Counted from the stretch's first letter, positions 1 to 8,864 are shown. The stretch is DNA of 53,800 nucleotides from Chloroflexota bacterium (GCA_016190585.1 JACPQH010000117.1:1-53800), one strand, 5' to 3'. Numbers and translations: made by a program. Notes: generated by a model from the sequence alone, not told the origin.

Positions 1-999
1 ACCACGTCGCCCGCGCCCGTAATACCGCCCTCGCCCACGCCGCTGCCGAAGCCGGGACTGAAAACGGTGGGCTACATCACGCACTGGCAGGTGCCCCTGC
101 TGAAATACGTCAAGCTGGAGCAGCTTACTCACCTCATCTGGCAGTCGGTGCTGGTAACCAGCGCCACGGACCCGACCCTGCAGGTGGCCGACAACTACCC
201 GTGGAGCCAGATAAGCGAGGTTATCGCGATAGCCCGGCCCCTGGGCATCAAGGTGCTTGCCTGCCTGGGAGGCCCCTGGGGAGACTCCACGCTGAACGCG
301 GTGTGGGAATCGCCCGCGCTGCGCGCCCGGCTGGTCGACAACCTGAAAGACCTGGTGGTGAAGTATGACCTGGACGGCATAGACATCGATAACGAGGGCC
401 ACCCGACCCCCGAGCTTTACTCGACGTTCGTTGCCGAGCTGTACGCGGCGCTTAATCCCCTGGGCAAGATAATATCCATGGCCGGCAGCCCCTTCTCCGT
501 CAATATCCTGCCGGCGACCGCGGAATATGTCGACTTCATCAGCCTGATGACCTACGACATGGGCCGGATGCCGAACTACGAGCACAGCACCTATGAAGAC
601 AGCGTCCAGGCGATGAGCCTGTGGTCAAACACCGGCATCTCGAAGAAAAAGCTGCTGATGGGGATACCGTTTTACGCGCGTGACGCCGGCACGGGGTTCT
701 TCTATTACCGCTGGATTGTCGAGCTTTATGACCCGGGGCCGGAGCAGAACCAGGCGATGGAGCCGCTGGTTACCGGCGGCAAGATATGGTGGAACGGCAT
801 CGACCTGGTCAAGAAGAAGGTGGGGTACGTTATCGACTCGGGATACGGTGGCATCATGGTGTACGAGATAACCACCGATACGTTTGACGCCCGCTCCCTG
901 CTTCAGACCATCTACGACGAGCTGCAGCGAGTCCCGCCGGCGGCGAAAACCGCCGGGCGGACGCCCATTCCGGAGCTGCTCCCGCCACCCGAAGCCTAG
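1..999 (+). CDS. GH18-family glycosidase/chitinase-like protein, 5' truncated by the window edge
   Basis: The reading frame is open from base 1, so the N-terminus lies outside the window; an in-frame GTG at 67 is probably internal. The first ~22 residues are Thr/Pro-rich and look like a linker between an unseen N-terminal part (signal or wall-binding domain) and the catalytic barrel. The GH18 signature DGIDIDNE is at bases 373-396, with the last Glu as the expected acid/base; the beta-strand following it and a later LMTYD motif also fit GH18 enzymes such as spore-peptidoglycan YaaH-type or chitinase-like proteins. Family knowledge suggests hydrolysis of beta-1,4-linked GlcNAc-containing glycan outside the cytoplasm. 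The substrate cannot be read from sequence. It is followed after 59 bases by a flippase gene on the same strand. Confidence 0.85.
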   Translation, partial: TTSPAPVIPPSPTPLPKPGLKTVGYITHWQVPLLKYVKLEQLTHLIWQSVLVTSATDPTLQVADNYPWSQISEVIAIARPLGIKVLACLGGPWGDSTLNAVWESPALRARLVDNLKDLVVKYDLDGIDIDNEGHPTPELYSTFVAELYAALNPLGKIISMAGSPFSVNILPATAEYVDFISLMTYDMGRMPNYEHSTYEDSVQAMSLWSNTGISKKKLLMGIPFYARDAGTGFFYYRWIVELYDPGPEQNQAMEPLVTGGKIWWNGIDLVKKKVGYVIDSGYGGIMVYEITTDTFDARSLLQTIYDELQRVPPAAKTAGRTPIPELLPPPEA

Positions 1000-1058
1000 C
1001 ACAATCTGAAACCAGGGCCGGTTGACGATGGCCAGGCCGGAATTAAGGAGAAACCAAC

Positions 1059-2525
1059 TTGAGTGCTGTCCGACGCATCGCGAAGAATGCCGCGCTTCTT
1101 TACGCCTCGCGGATAATGAGCACGGCGTTGAAATTCGTCCTGTTCATTTATATCGCCCGGACCCTCGGCGATGTCACCCTGGGTAAATTTACCTTCGCCA
1201 TCGTCTTCACGACCTTCTTCAGCATCCTCATCCCGCTGGGGCTGGACGACCTGCTTGTCCGGGATGTCTCCCGGGACAAGACCGCCGCCGCCAAATACCT
1301 GGGCAACATCGCCGCCCTGCGCCTGTTCCTTTCCGCCATAGCATTCATCCTGATGGTCACCGTCATCTACCTGATGGACTACCCGGACGATACCCGGCTG
1401 GCCGTCGCCATCTTCGGGGGCTATGCCGTCTTCACCGCCTTCAGCAGCCTTTTCCGAGCGAACTTCCGGGCTTTCGAGCACATGGAATGGGACGCCATGC
1501 TGGAAACGCTGGAGAGCGTCGTTACCGCATCGGTCGGCATCTTCCTGCTGTTTCATGGCTTCGGGCTTATCGCGCTCTCGCTGACCTTCCTGGCGGCTGC
1601 GGCCATGAACCTGATAATCAGCTTCGCGCTGTGCTCGCGCCGGTTCACCAGACCCAGACTGCAACTGGATGCCAGCTTCCTCAGGACCAGCCTGAAAGCT
1701 GCCATCCCATTCTATATCTCCATGCTCTTCATCCTGTACTCTCGCGTGGATACCGTCCTGCTCTCGGCGCTGAAAGGGGACGCCGTGGTCGGCGTATACA
1801 ACGCGGCCTACCAGATAGTGCTCGCCTATGACCAGTTTATCCTGACGTTCATGATCGCCATCGTGCCGGTGATCTCGCGGCTGTACGTTTCCTCCCGGAC
1901 GATGCTCCAGGTAGCCTATGAGAAGTCCTTCAAGTACCTGGTAATCGTCGGGTTCCCGGTATCGATCGGCGGCATGGTACTGGCGGAGAAATTAATTCCC
2001 TTCCTGTACGGGACCGAGTTCGATGAATCGGTCCTTATCCTGCGCATCCTGATATGGGGTTGTATTCTAAGCTCGATGAACCGGCCGATGCTCTTTATGC
2101 TCGGCGCGGTCAACCGCCAGGGCACGGGCGCGCTTATCGCCATATCCGCCATGCTGGCCAGCTTCGGCATCAACTACCTGGTGATACCGCGCTGGAGCTA
2201 CCTCGGCTCCGGGGCGACCGCCCTGATCATCGGCAGCCTGGTGACGCTTGCCGGGTGGTACGCCATTTCCCGTTACGCCTACAAGCTGCCCATCGCCCGG
2301 ATAATCCTGAAACCGCTGGCCGCCAGCCTCGTCATGGGCGCCCTGCTCTATGCCGGGCTGCTCATGGATACCAACCTGCTGATTCTAATCGGGCTCGGCG
2401 CCGTCAGCTATGTCCTGGTACTGCACCTGATAAGGGTTTTCTCTACCGATGATTATTTCCTGTTCCGCGAAGCCTTCCGCACGGGCGGCCAACGCCTGAG
2501 CCGGGTGAGGAGCGCCGGGCCGTAG
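1059..2525 (+). CDS. Wzx/RfbX-type polysaccharide flippase (MOP superfamily)
   Basis: A 488-residue polytopic membrane protein with roughly 12-14 hydrophobic segments, the usual length and layout of O-antigen/teichoic-acid type flippases that move lipid-linked glycans across the cytoplasmic membrane. The N-terminus (short Arg/Lys-rich stretch, then a first helix, then a GxxTLGxFTF-like stretch at about residues 36-46) is typical of polysaccharide biosynthesis proteins. Start: TTG at 1059, chosen because AAGGAG lies 8 bases upstream; no other start has such a site. It sits in a glycan region with a GH18 enzyme upstream and a GT-C-like protein, an acetyltransferase and an STT3-type oligosaccharyltransferase downstream, which suggests it supplies lipid-linked oligosaccharide. 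The substrate is unknown. Confidence 0.85.
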   Translation: MSAVRRIAKNAALLYASRIMSTALKFVLFIYIARTLGDVTLGKFTFAIVFTTFFSILIPLGLDDLLVRDVSRDKTAAAKYLGNIAALRLFLSAIAFILMVTVIYLMDYPDDTRLAVAIFGGYAVFTAFSSLFRANFRAFEHMEWDAMLETLESVVTASVGIFLLFHGFGLIALSLTFLAAAAMNLIISFALCSRRFTRPRLQLDASFLRTSLKAAIPFYISMLFILYSRVDTVLLSALKGDAVVGVYNAAYQIVLAYDQFILTFMIAIVPVISRLYVSSRTMLQVAYEKSFKYLVIVGFPVSIGGMVLAEKLIPFLYGTEFDESVLILRILIWGCILSSMNRPMLFMLGAVNRQGTGALIAISAMLASFGINYLVIPRWSYLGSGATALIIGSLVTLAGWYAISRYAYKLPIARIILKPLAASLVMGALLYAGLLMDTNLLILIGLGAVSYVLVLHLIRVFSTDDYFLFREAFRTGGQRLSRVRSAGP

Positions 2526-2560
2526 ATATGTAGTTACGTTTAAGCGGCAACAGCAATTAG

Positions 2561-2579
2561 GTAAATCTACGTATTTACT
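2561..2579. promoter_or_regulatory. TACGTA-centred palindromic motif upstream of the GT-C-like gene
   Basis: GTAAAT (2561-2566), CTACGT, ATTTAC (2573-2578) form a perfect 6-bp inverted repeat with a 6-base centre in the short AT-rich gap before the gene at 2585. The 13-mer CTACGTATTTACT (2567-2579) recurs exactly at 5117-5129. Related TACGTAG sequences precede genes near 18.9 and 22.1 kb. Possibly an operator; the bound factor is unknown. Confidence 0.35.
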
Positions 2580-2584
2580 TAAAA

Positions 2585-4405
2585 ATGGAGCCGGGTCAAG
2601 ATAAATATATGAACTGGAGCCAGCATCACATGAGACATCACTCGGTTAACAGCACGGTTATCGAGAGGCGATTACCCCTGGCACAGCAAGCCGGCGACGA
2701 CACGCTCGGCCAGCGGAAGCCGGCCTTCTGCCTGGACCGCCGGGTAACCTCGACCGGCATATTCGTCGCCGCCGGGGTCATCCTACTGCTGTACGCCCTG
2801 GGGATGCGGTTCCACGCCTACCTGCCGGTACCCCTCTTCTTTCTTTCAGTATCGCTCCTGGTCGGCGTGATCATCTACCAGGTCCTGGCGCTGAGCCTTG
2901 CCGGACCTTTCGCCGCCGTGGTGCTGGCGGAGATAACCGCGGCGGCCCTGCTTTTCCACCTGACGCTGCAAATCCCCGGATACGGTCTCCTGGGATCGGA
3001 TGCCTACTGGGATATGACCTCGACGCGCAGCATCCTGATGAGCGGCTACATCCGGGGCGTGCCCGAGTTCGTCCAACTGACCTCTTTTTTCCCGATGATG
3101 CACATCCTCGGTGCCCAGGTTACACTGGTGACGGGGATCGACTATTTCACGGTGGCCAAGTGGCTGCCCTCCTTCCTGGATGTGGCAATCGTACCATTCC
3201 TGTACCTGCTGGTGCGCCTGGTCTTCAAATCGCAAAGGGCCGCCCTGCTCTCGGCGCTGATATTCGCCGCGCTGCAGCACCACATCCTCTTCGGCTCGCT
3301 CTTCATCCGGGAGACCATCGCGCTCATCCTGATGGCGTGCTCTTTCTACCTGTACATGGCGGCCGGGTCTTCCGGGCACCCGGTAGCTTACCGCGCGCTC
3401 TCCATTCTGACCCTGTCGGGCGTCATACTGGCCCACCATCTGACCGCCTTCATGCTGGTGGCCTTCCTGGTAGTCCACTGGCTGGTCACCGGCCTGTTCC
3501 GCCTGGGGCGCCGGGGGTGGTCGCTCCCCACGCCCGCCTCCGAGCCTCTTAGCCTCTCTTTCGTGCTGATCGCCGTTGTCGGCGTGTTCACTTACTGGGT
3601 AAATACCATCATCGACCCGCTGCAAATCCTGGCGATTTTCGTGCGCAACCTGTTCAGCCCCCAGGTCTGGGGCACCTATACCTACATGGGGCAGAGCACC
3701 TTGTCCCTGCCGAACATCCGGTACTACTTCCTGGTGTACGGCTCCTACTTCTGCTACCTGGTCTTCGGGCTTCTCCTGGTGCGCCGGCTTCTCTCCAGGA
3801 GATGGAGCCTCTCCGCAGAGACCTATTCGTTTACCTTCTACCTCCTGATGTGCGGCGCGGCCGGCCTGGTCGCTTTCTACCTGGTGCCGGCCACCGTGGG
3901 CGGCGACCGGTTTCTTACCTTCGGCTGGTTTTTCGGCGCCGGCCCCCTGGCCATGGCTGTGCTGCAAGATTCCCGGAAGTGGCTGGCCAGGGCCGGCTTG
4001 TTCTTCATCATCCTGTTCCTGTCCCTGAACCTATACACCATCCACCCCACCATCTGGAACCCGAAGGCAGACGGCTCGGGCGGCGCCGCCTGGAGGGAAG
4101 ACTTCGCCCTGGCCGAGAAGGTTGATTTCGCCCAGGGGCCCGTCCTGGCCGACCTGAATACCCTGATGCCTATCTATTTCCTGCAGAACCGGATGAACGT
4201 GGACGCCTACGCCCTGTCCGACCCGATGGACCTCAAGGTGTTTAACTGGATCGTCGTGAACCGGAGTGGTCTCGAAGAAGAAGGACTTTACACCAAGTAC
4301 AGCCTGGCGGCGATCGCCGATATGAAATCGCTGGTTAAGGAAGAACCGGCTTTCTTCAACAAGGCGTACGAGTCCGGGAACCTGGCGGTATTCCGGCGGA
4401 GGTGA
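2585..4405 (+). CDS. Polytopic membrane protein, GT-C glycosyltransferase-like
   Basis: 606 residues with about 12 membrane segments starting near residue 58, and a short soluble C-terminal tail of about 110 residues. A first extracytoplasmic loop carries GSDAYWD (about residue 138-144), resembling the acidic motif in the first loop of GT-C enzymes (STT3, PMT, GT39), which use polyprenyl-phosphate sugars. I do not recognise a named family, so transferase activity is inferred from topology, the motif and neighbours. The start is uncertain: ATG at 2585, 2612 or 2630 are all possible and none has a good ribosome site. The downstream acetyltransferase gene begins at or just after its stop, suggesting co-transcription. 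Confidence 0.6.
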   Translation: MEPGQDKYMNWSQHHMRHHSVNSTVIERRLPLAQQAGDDTLGQRKPAFCLDRRVTSTGIFVAAGVILLLYALGMRFHAYLPVPLFFLSVSLLVGVIIYQVLALSLAGPFAAVVLAEITAAALLFHLTLQIPGYGLLGSDAYWDMTSTRSILMSGYIRGVPEFVQLTSFFPMMHILGAQVTLVTGIDYFTVAKWLPSFLDVAIVPFLYLLVRLVFKSQRAALLSALIFAALQHHILFGSLFIRETIALILMACSFYLYMAAGSSGHPVAYRALSILTLSGVILAHHLTAFMLVAFLVVHWLVTGLFRLGRRGWSLPTPASEPLSLSFVLIAVVGVFTYWVNTIIDPLQILAIFVRNLFSPQVWGTYTYMGQSTLSLPNIRYYFLVYGSYFCYLVFGLLLVRRLLSRRWSLSAETYSFTFYLLMCGAAGLVAFYLVPATVGGDRFLTFGWFFGAGPLAMAVLQDSRKWLARAGLFFIILFLSLNLYTIHPTIWNPKADGSGGAAWREDFALAEKVDFAQGPVLADLNTLMPIYFLQNRMNVDAYALSDPMDLKVFNWIVVNRSGLEEEGLYTKYSLAAIADMKSLVKEEPAFFNKAYESGNLAVFRRR

Positions 4406-4431
4406 ACCGGCGGGTTCAAGGCGGCCGTGAG

Positions 4432-4995
4432 ATGAAAACGATCATAACCTTGATGCACTACGTGCTCGACCTCTCCAAGAGGGCGCTATTTTCCCCGGAA
4501 AGGTACGCCCGCTCCATCGGCGTCAAGGTCGGCAAAGAATGCTTCATGCTCCGAATGACGAACTACGCGGGCGAGCCTTATCTCGTTGAGCTCGGCGACA
4601 GGGTCTTCCTGTCTTCCGGGGTCAACTTCGTGACCCATGACGGGGGCATCATTATCTTCCGAAAAGAGCTGCCTGAGATCGATGTCTTCGGGAAAATAAA
4701 GGTCGGCTCAGATACCTATATCGGCGCCAACACGATTATCCTGCCCGGCGTGACCATCGGGGATAACTGCGTTATCGGCGCCGGCTCCGTGGTCACCAAA
4801 AGCATTCCGGATAACACCGTCGCCGCCGGGGTCCCATGCAAGTTCATAACGAACACCGACGAGTACAAAAAAGCGGCGCTGAAGCTCAACACGGGAACCG
4901 GGCGGCTGAGCTACAAGGACAAGAAAAAGCATTTGCTTTCCCTGACGGACGACCGGTTTATCCAGAAGGCCGTCATGCGCCGGGAAAAAGACTAG
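4432..4995 (+). CDS. Hexapeptide-repeat acyltransferase (WbbJ/maltose O-acetyltransferase-like)
   Basis: 187 residues from ATG 4432. A GTG at 4402, overlapping the upstream stop as GTGA, would add 10 residues; neither start has a clear ribosome site. The left-handed beta-helix is visible as hexad repeats around IGANTIILPGVTIGDNCVIGAGSVV (split here only for description: IGANTI, ILPGVT, IGDNCV, IGAGSV), at about residues 100-123, and the VTHDGG segment at about residues 65-70 supplies the usual catalytic His. Family members O-acetylate sugars with acetyl-CoA as trimers in the cytoplasm. Its place after the GT-C-like gene suggests modification of the same surface glycan. The C-terminus is a basic, charged tail of about 50 residues that I do not recognise. 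Confidence 0.82.
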   Translation: MKTIITLMHYVLDLSKRALFSPERYARSIGVKVGKECFMLRMTNYAGEPYLVELGDRVFLSSGVNFVTHDGGIIIFRKELPEIDVFGKIKVGSDTYIGANTIILPGVTIGDNCVIGAGSVVTKSIPDNTVAAGVPCKFITNTDEYKKAALKLNTGTGRLSYKDKKKHLLSLTDDRFIQKAVMRREKD

Positions 4996-5034
4996 CCTGG
5001 CTACGCGCTTGGCCGCTAAAAGCCAGCTAATCTG

Positions 5035-5106
5035 ACGCTGAGGCGGTCTGAAAACAGCTAACCTCTTCGCGCAATCGGCAAAGATAACGCTCAGCGTGCC
5101 TTTTTT
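5035..5106 (+). terminator. Candidate transcription terminator after the acetyltransferase gene
   Basis: ACGCTGAG (5035-5042) pairs perfectly with CTCAGCGT (5090-5097), followed by GCC and a run of six T (5101-5106). The loop is long (47 bases), so it is weaker than a classic intrinsic terminator, but it lies exactly between two transcription units. Confidence 0.45.
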
Positions 5107-5116
5107 CATCGGCTTC

Positions 5117-5129
5117 CTACGTATTTACT
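5117..5129. promoter_or_regulatory. Second copy of the CTACGTATTTACT 13-mer
   Basis: Exact repeat of 2567-2579, here in the 270-base AT-rich gap ahead of the four-gene unknown cassette (first start 5268). The rest of this gap shows only weak promoter-like sequences and no small gene that I can support. Confidence 0.35.
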
Positions 5130-5267
5130 CAGTTTAATCTGACCATTATTTTCCCCTGTCGTCAGGTCTGATTAGGTATCTTCACGAATTTATCGTCCCT
5201 TGCGGGCACGCTAAAATGAATAAACTTAAATAGCTCGCCAGAAAGCCGGGACGGAGGAGGTTAGCCG

Positions 5268-5660
5268 GTGAACAGCTATACAGTCAGCGTAAGCGCTGAG
5301 GAAGCCGCGATTATTGACGCCGCTTTGGCCCAGTACCCCCAGGGGGCGAATTATACGGAAGTGAACACTGACGCCCAATACCTACGTAACCAGGCCGCGC
5401 AGGTCATCCGGCAGGGGAAAGGCAAGCTGGCCCTTTTCCGGGAGGACGTCAACTGGCTGCTGGCCGTCCTGCCGACAACCCTCCGCGCCAACAAGCGGGA
5501 CGCCGGGTTTTCGCTCAAGAAGAAGCTTTACGAGGCCTGCCTGGGCAAAACGCCTTGGTTCCAACCATTCCTGCTGGCGGCGAGCCGGAGGTTTGGCGGG
5601 CGAGGCTGGCGGGATAAAAGCCGTGGACGTCAAGAGAACGGCATGACGGGTTTTTTATGA
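5268..5660 (+). CDS. Unknown protein, paralogue A of a tandem pair
   Basis: 130 residues, unrecognised. Start GTG 5268 has a strong GGAGGAGG site 7 bases upstream. It is a diverged tandem duplicate of the next gene: both begin V-NSY, share an RxQAxxxIxxGxGxLxL region at about residues 44-60, then a W-LLA-LP segment and a GxSLKKKLY motif near residue 86-92 followed by LG. The last ~35 residues (Trp/Phe then Arg/Gly-rich) are unique to this copy. Soluble, mixed alpha/beta by composition, with no signal peptide, no membrane segment and no Cys cluster. It is the first gene of a compact four-gene unit between the acetyltransferase and the STT3 gene. No function can be assigned. Confidence 0.7.
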   Translation: MNSYTVSVSAEEAAIIDAALAQYPQGANYTEVNTDAQYLRNQAAQVIRQGKGKLALFREDVNWLLAVLPTTLRANKRDAGFSLKKKLYEACLGKTPWFQPFLLAASRRFGGRGWRDKSRGRQENGMTGFL

Positions 5661-5680
5661 ACAACGGGGAGGTCAGACCG

Positions 5681-6022
5681 GTGAACAGCTACAAGATAAA
5701 GGCGACTGATCAGGAAGCGATGCTCGTCGACTGGGTGCTCACGATGCACTCCTACAGTGAAGAGTACCTGGACTACCTGATGAAACCGGATATCCAGGAG
5801 CTGCGTTTCCAGGCGGGGCGGATCATCATCCGCGGGGAGGGGGAGCTGGAGCTAACCGAGGAAGAGATAAGATGGCTGCTGGCTATCCTGCCGATAACCT
5901 TCCGGTTCGGGAAGGAAGACGTTGGCTATTCGCTCAAAAAGAAGCTTTACGGCGCTTACCTGGGCGATGAGCTAGCCGAGCTAAAAGAGGAGGTCAATTA
6001 TGGCAACTACAGCGAAACCTAG
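5681..6022 (+). CDS. Unknown protein, paralogue B of the tandem pair
   Basis: 113 residues from GTG 5681. This start is preferred because the 14-mer CCGGTGAACAGCTA around it also surrounds the start of paralogue A (5264-5277), and GGGGAGG lies 8 bases upstream. An ATG at 5657 overlapping the upstream stop as ATGA would add 8 residues. It shares the RxQAxxIIIxGEGELEL, WLLAILPITFR and GYSLKKKLY segments with paralogue A, and is acidic at its C-terminus. The conserved helix W-LLA-LP and SLKKKLY suggest a common fold or binding surface. The family is unknown to me. It overlaps the next small gene by 23 bases. Confidence 0.7.
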   Translation: MNSYKIKATDQEAMLVDWVLTMHSYSEEYLDYLMKPDIQELRFQAGRIIIRGEGELELTEEEIRWLLAILPITFRFGKEDVGYSLKKKLYGAYLGDELAELKEEVNYGNYSET

Positions 6023-6125
6023 AGTAAAACCGGACCTGGAACCGCGGATTACGCCGCTGCCGCGGATCTCGCCGTTCCCGCCCGAGAAGCTCTGCCCTGA
6101 CCAGACGAGAAAGATCGCGCAATGA
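6000..6125 (+). CDS. Small Pro-rich protein, 41 aa
   Basis: ATG 6000 has an excellent ribosome site (AGAGGAGG, 5 bases before the start) and its stop overlaps the next start as ATGA (6122-6125), so translation of the two is probably coupled. The 41-residue product is rich in Pro and Arg (ITPLPRISPFPPEK around residues 17-30) and has no membrane segment. Such a peptide is probably extended and may bind a partner encoded by its neighbours. Unrecognised; supported mainly by the translation signals and packing. Confidence 0.6.
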   Translation: MATTAKPRVKPDLEPRITPLPRISPFPPEKLCPDQTRKIAQ

Positions 6126-6475
6126 GCCATATACAGGCCCAGGACTACTCGGACGAGGAATATATCCGAAAAGGGGTGCTTGGCGCCTGGCGTATCCTGC
6201 TGGACGCCCATAACGCCGTAATGCATGATTTTATCCGGTACCGCCTGCCTCAGCCGGGAAGACCTATCGACGTCACTAAGGCCGAGGCGCACGTGGAAAG
6301 GATCGAGAGGGAGTGGGAAGCGGAACGGTACCGGAGGAACCTGGGAAACCGGTGGACGGGCCCGCCTCCCTTCACCCGCATGCCGCTTAACGCCAAGCTG
6401 TACCTGCACTCGGTGCTGGGGGATGAGAAGCTGGGCGAGACCCCTCATACGGGCCGCTACGACTTCCGGTCGTAA
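6122..6475 (+). CDS. Unknown 117-aa protein ending the four-gene cassette
   Basis: ATG 6122 overlaps the upstream stop by four bases. The product is mainly helical and charged: an aromatic N-terminal half (AWRILLDAHNAVMHDFIRYR at about residues 22-41), then a strongly charged helix (residues 53-72) and a Pro/Gly-rich tail. No signal peptide, membrane segment or metal motif. Unrecognised. With paralogues A and B and the 41-aa peptide it forms a translationally coupled set, so the four products probably act together. Confidence 0.65.
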   Translation: MSHIQAQDYSDEEYIRKGVLGAWRILLDAHNAVMHDFIRYRLPQPGRPIDVTKAEAHVERIEREWEAERYRRNLGNRWTGPPPFTRMPLNAKLYLHSVLGDEKLGETPHTGRYDFRS

Positions 6476-6551
6476 CCCGGCTGGCCGGTTCCGTATCTGA
6501 CTTTCCAGGCGGTATTGACAGGGGAGGCGCCTTTTGCTAGCCTTCTCGTAA

Positions 6552-8864
6552 ATGAAGCGCGGCCCCGAAAAGACCCCTGATCGCCGCCGGCTCCCCGCAT
6601 CAGTGTTAACCGGAGCGGTGTTGCTCGTCCTGGCGGGGATGTCGCTGTTCCTCCGCGTCTTTTTCTCGTTCGACCAGGTAATCGCGGAGGAATGGGTCAA
6701 ATTCAGCGGCGTCGACGCCTACTGGCACATGCGCATCATCGACAACCTGGTGCGCAATTTCCCGAACCTTATCCATTTCGACCCCTATAACATATTTCCC
6801 GGCGGCGAGTTCCTCGACAAGATACATTTCTTCGACTGGTTCCTGGCTGGTCTCATCAAGCTGCTGACCCTGGGCGCGCCCAGCGAGCGCGCTATCGACC
6901 TTATCAGCGCTTATTTCCCGGCGGCGCTCGGCGCCCTCACCGTCATTCCCGTCTACTTTCTGGGGAAGCATTTCAGCAGCCGTTGGGGCGGGCTTATCGC
7001 GGCCGCCCTGATCGCCGTAATGCCCGGCGAGTTCCTGGGACGCTCCCTGCTCGGCTTTACCGACCATCATATCGCCGAAGCCCTGCTGAGCGCCACCGCC
7101 ATGCTCTTCCTGGCACTGGCGCTGAAGAAAAGCCCGGGACAGCTTACTTTCCGCCGTCTCCAGGCAAGAGAGCTCCGGCCGGTCCTCGGGCCGCTGCTCT
7201 ATGCCGTCCTGGCCGGGGTGATGCTCGGCATCTACATCATTACCTGGCAGGGGGCGCTCCTGTTCCTATTCATCATCTTCGTTTTCTTCCTCGTCCAGTT
7301 CCTAAGCGACCTTTACCGGGACCGCCCGAGCGACTACCTGTCCATTACCGGCGTCCTGATGTTCCTGGCGGCCGGGCTGATAGCCGCCCCGTTTTCCGCG
7401 GCGCTGCAGAACCTGCTGATATTCGCCGCCGCGCTGGTACTGGGCGCCGCGACGGTCATCACCCGTTTTATCACCGCCAGACGATTGAAGCCGCGCCTCT
7501 TCCCGCTCTCTCTCGGCGCGATGGGCGCGGTCTCTCTCGCCGTATTCTATCTGGTCGACCCCGACAGGCTGATTTTTGTCCTCCGGATGTTCACCATCTT
7601 CGTCCCGACCAGCACCTCGGCCGCCACAACGCTCGAGATGCAGGGACTATTTTTCCCGGGGGGCGCCTTCTCCACGGCCATAGCCTGGGGCAACTTTAAT
7701 ACCGGTCTCATCGTGTTTCCACTCGCGCTGGTCCTGCTGGGCTACCGGTTCATCAAGCAGGGCCAGCCGGGTCCCGGCCTTATGATAGTCTGGAGCCTGG
7801 TCATCCTGGCGGCGACGTTGGGGCAGCGCCGTTTCGCCTATTACCTGGCCGTGAACGTGGCCGTGCTCGCGGGATACGTGAGCTGGGAAGTCATCCGGCT
7901 GCTCGCCCTGCGCCGCAGTCCCGGCCCGCCTCCCGTCGGCCGCCGGCGTCAGGCCGCCCCGAAGCCCGGGAGCGCGGCCAACCCGGTTCTCCTGTCGCTC
8001 TCACTGCTCCTGGTTCTCGGGGTCGTCTTCGCCCCCAACGTTCCCCAGGCCATTGATGAGGCCCGGAGGGAGCACTTCGGGCCGCCGGACGCCTGGCAGA
8101 AAGCCCTGCTCTGGATGCGGGACAATACCCCCGAACCCTTCCCGGACGCGGAATTTTATTACCGGTTGAACAATACCCCCGACCAGGGCTTCAGCTACCC
8201 GGACACGGCTTACGGGGTCTCGGCGTGGTGGGACTACGGCTACTGGATAACGCGCATCGCCCGCCGCATCCCGAGCGCCAACCCCTCGCAATCCCCCCGG
8301 CCGATAAAAAAGGTCGCCGCCCTGTTCCTGTCGCAGGATGAGACTGCAGCGGCGGCGATGATGCAGACGCTCGGCTCTGCCTACGTGGTGCTGGACTATA
8401 AACCTTCAAGCACCATCTTCTGGGCCATCCTCATGTGGGGTGAAAAGCCGGAACGCGAGTTCTACGACTATTTCTATACCCAGCAGGGGAACAGCTATAT
8501 ACCGGAGCGCCTTTATTTTTACCCGGCCTACTACCGCACACTGGCCGCCAGGCTCTACAACTTTGACGGCCGGGCGGTAACGAGCCAGCAGCCCGTGGTG
8601 GTCTCTTACGAGGACCGCGTGAGCGCCGCCGGGGTGCCTTTCAAAAAGTTTATCAGCGAGCAGGCTTTCTCCAGCTACTATGAGGCACAGAGCTACATCG
8701 ACCGGCAGCCGGCCGGGAGCTACCGCATCGTGGGCAACAACCCTTACATCAGCCCGGTGGCGCTGCCGCAACTCGATCGCTTCAAGCTTGTTTACAGCTC
8801 TGAAGAGACCGTATCGCAGGCCTCCTTCACCGTGCCGGAGGTCAAGATATTCGCGTTCGATTGA
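6552..8864 (+). CDS. STT3/AglB-family oligosaccharyltransferase
   Basis: 770 residues: N-terminal membrane region with about 12-13 helices (to about residue 500) and a soluble C-terminal domain. Family motifs are in place: GVDAYWHMR in the first external loop (about residues 54-62; metal-binding Asp), GFTDHHIAE (about residues 168-176), a TTLEMQG loop Glu (about residue 359), and the WWDYG sequon-binding motif at about residue 560-564. These enzymes transfer a lipid-linked oligosaccharide to Asn in N-X-S/T outside the membrane. The length and WWDYG context resemble archaeal AglB more than campylobacterial PglB; this is judged by eye. Start ATG 6552 lacks a close ribosome site (GGGGAGG is about 27 bases upstream). 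Nearby flippase and transferase genes may build its donor. Confidence 0.88.
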   Translation: MKRGPEKTPDRRRLPASVLTGAVLLVLAGMSLFLRVFFSFDQVIAEEWVKFSGVDAYWHMRIIDNLVRNFPNLIHFDPYNIFPGGEFLDKIHFFDWFLAGLIKLLTLGAPSERAIDLISAYFPAALGALTVIPVYFLGKHFSSRWGGLIAAALIAVMPGEFLGRSLLGFTDHHIAEALLSATAMLFLALALKKSPGQLTFRRLQARELRPVLGPLLYAVLAGVMLGIYIITWQGALLFLFIIFVFFLVQFLSDLYRDRPSDYLSITGVLMFLAAGLIAAPFSAALQNLLIFAAALVLGAATVITRFITARRLKPRLFPLSLGAMGAVSLAVFYLVDPDRLIFVLRMFTIFVPTSTSAATTLEMQGLFFPGGAFSTAIAWGNFNTGLIVFPLALVLLGYRFIKQGQPGPGLMIVWSLVILAATLGQRRFAYYLAVNVAVLAGYVSWEVIRLLALRRSPGPPPVGRRRQAAPKPGSAANPVLLSLSLLLVLGVVFAPNVPQAIDEARREHFGPPDAWQKALLWMRDNTPEPFPDAEFYYRLNNTPDQGFSYPDTAYGVSAWWDYGYWITRIARRIPSANPSQSPRPIKKVAALFLSQDETAAAAMMQTLGSAYVVLDYKPSSTIFWAILMWGEKPEREFYDYFYTQQGNSYIPERLYFYPAYYRTLAARLYNFDGRAVTSQQPVVVSYEDRVSAAGVPFKKFISEQAFSSYYEAQSYIDRQPAGSYRIVGNNPYISPVALPQLDRFKLVYSSEETVSQASFTVPEVKIFAFD

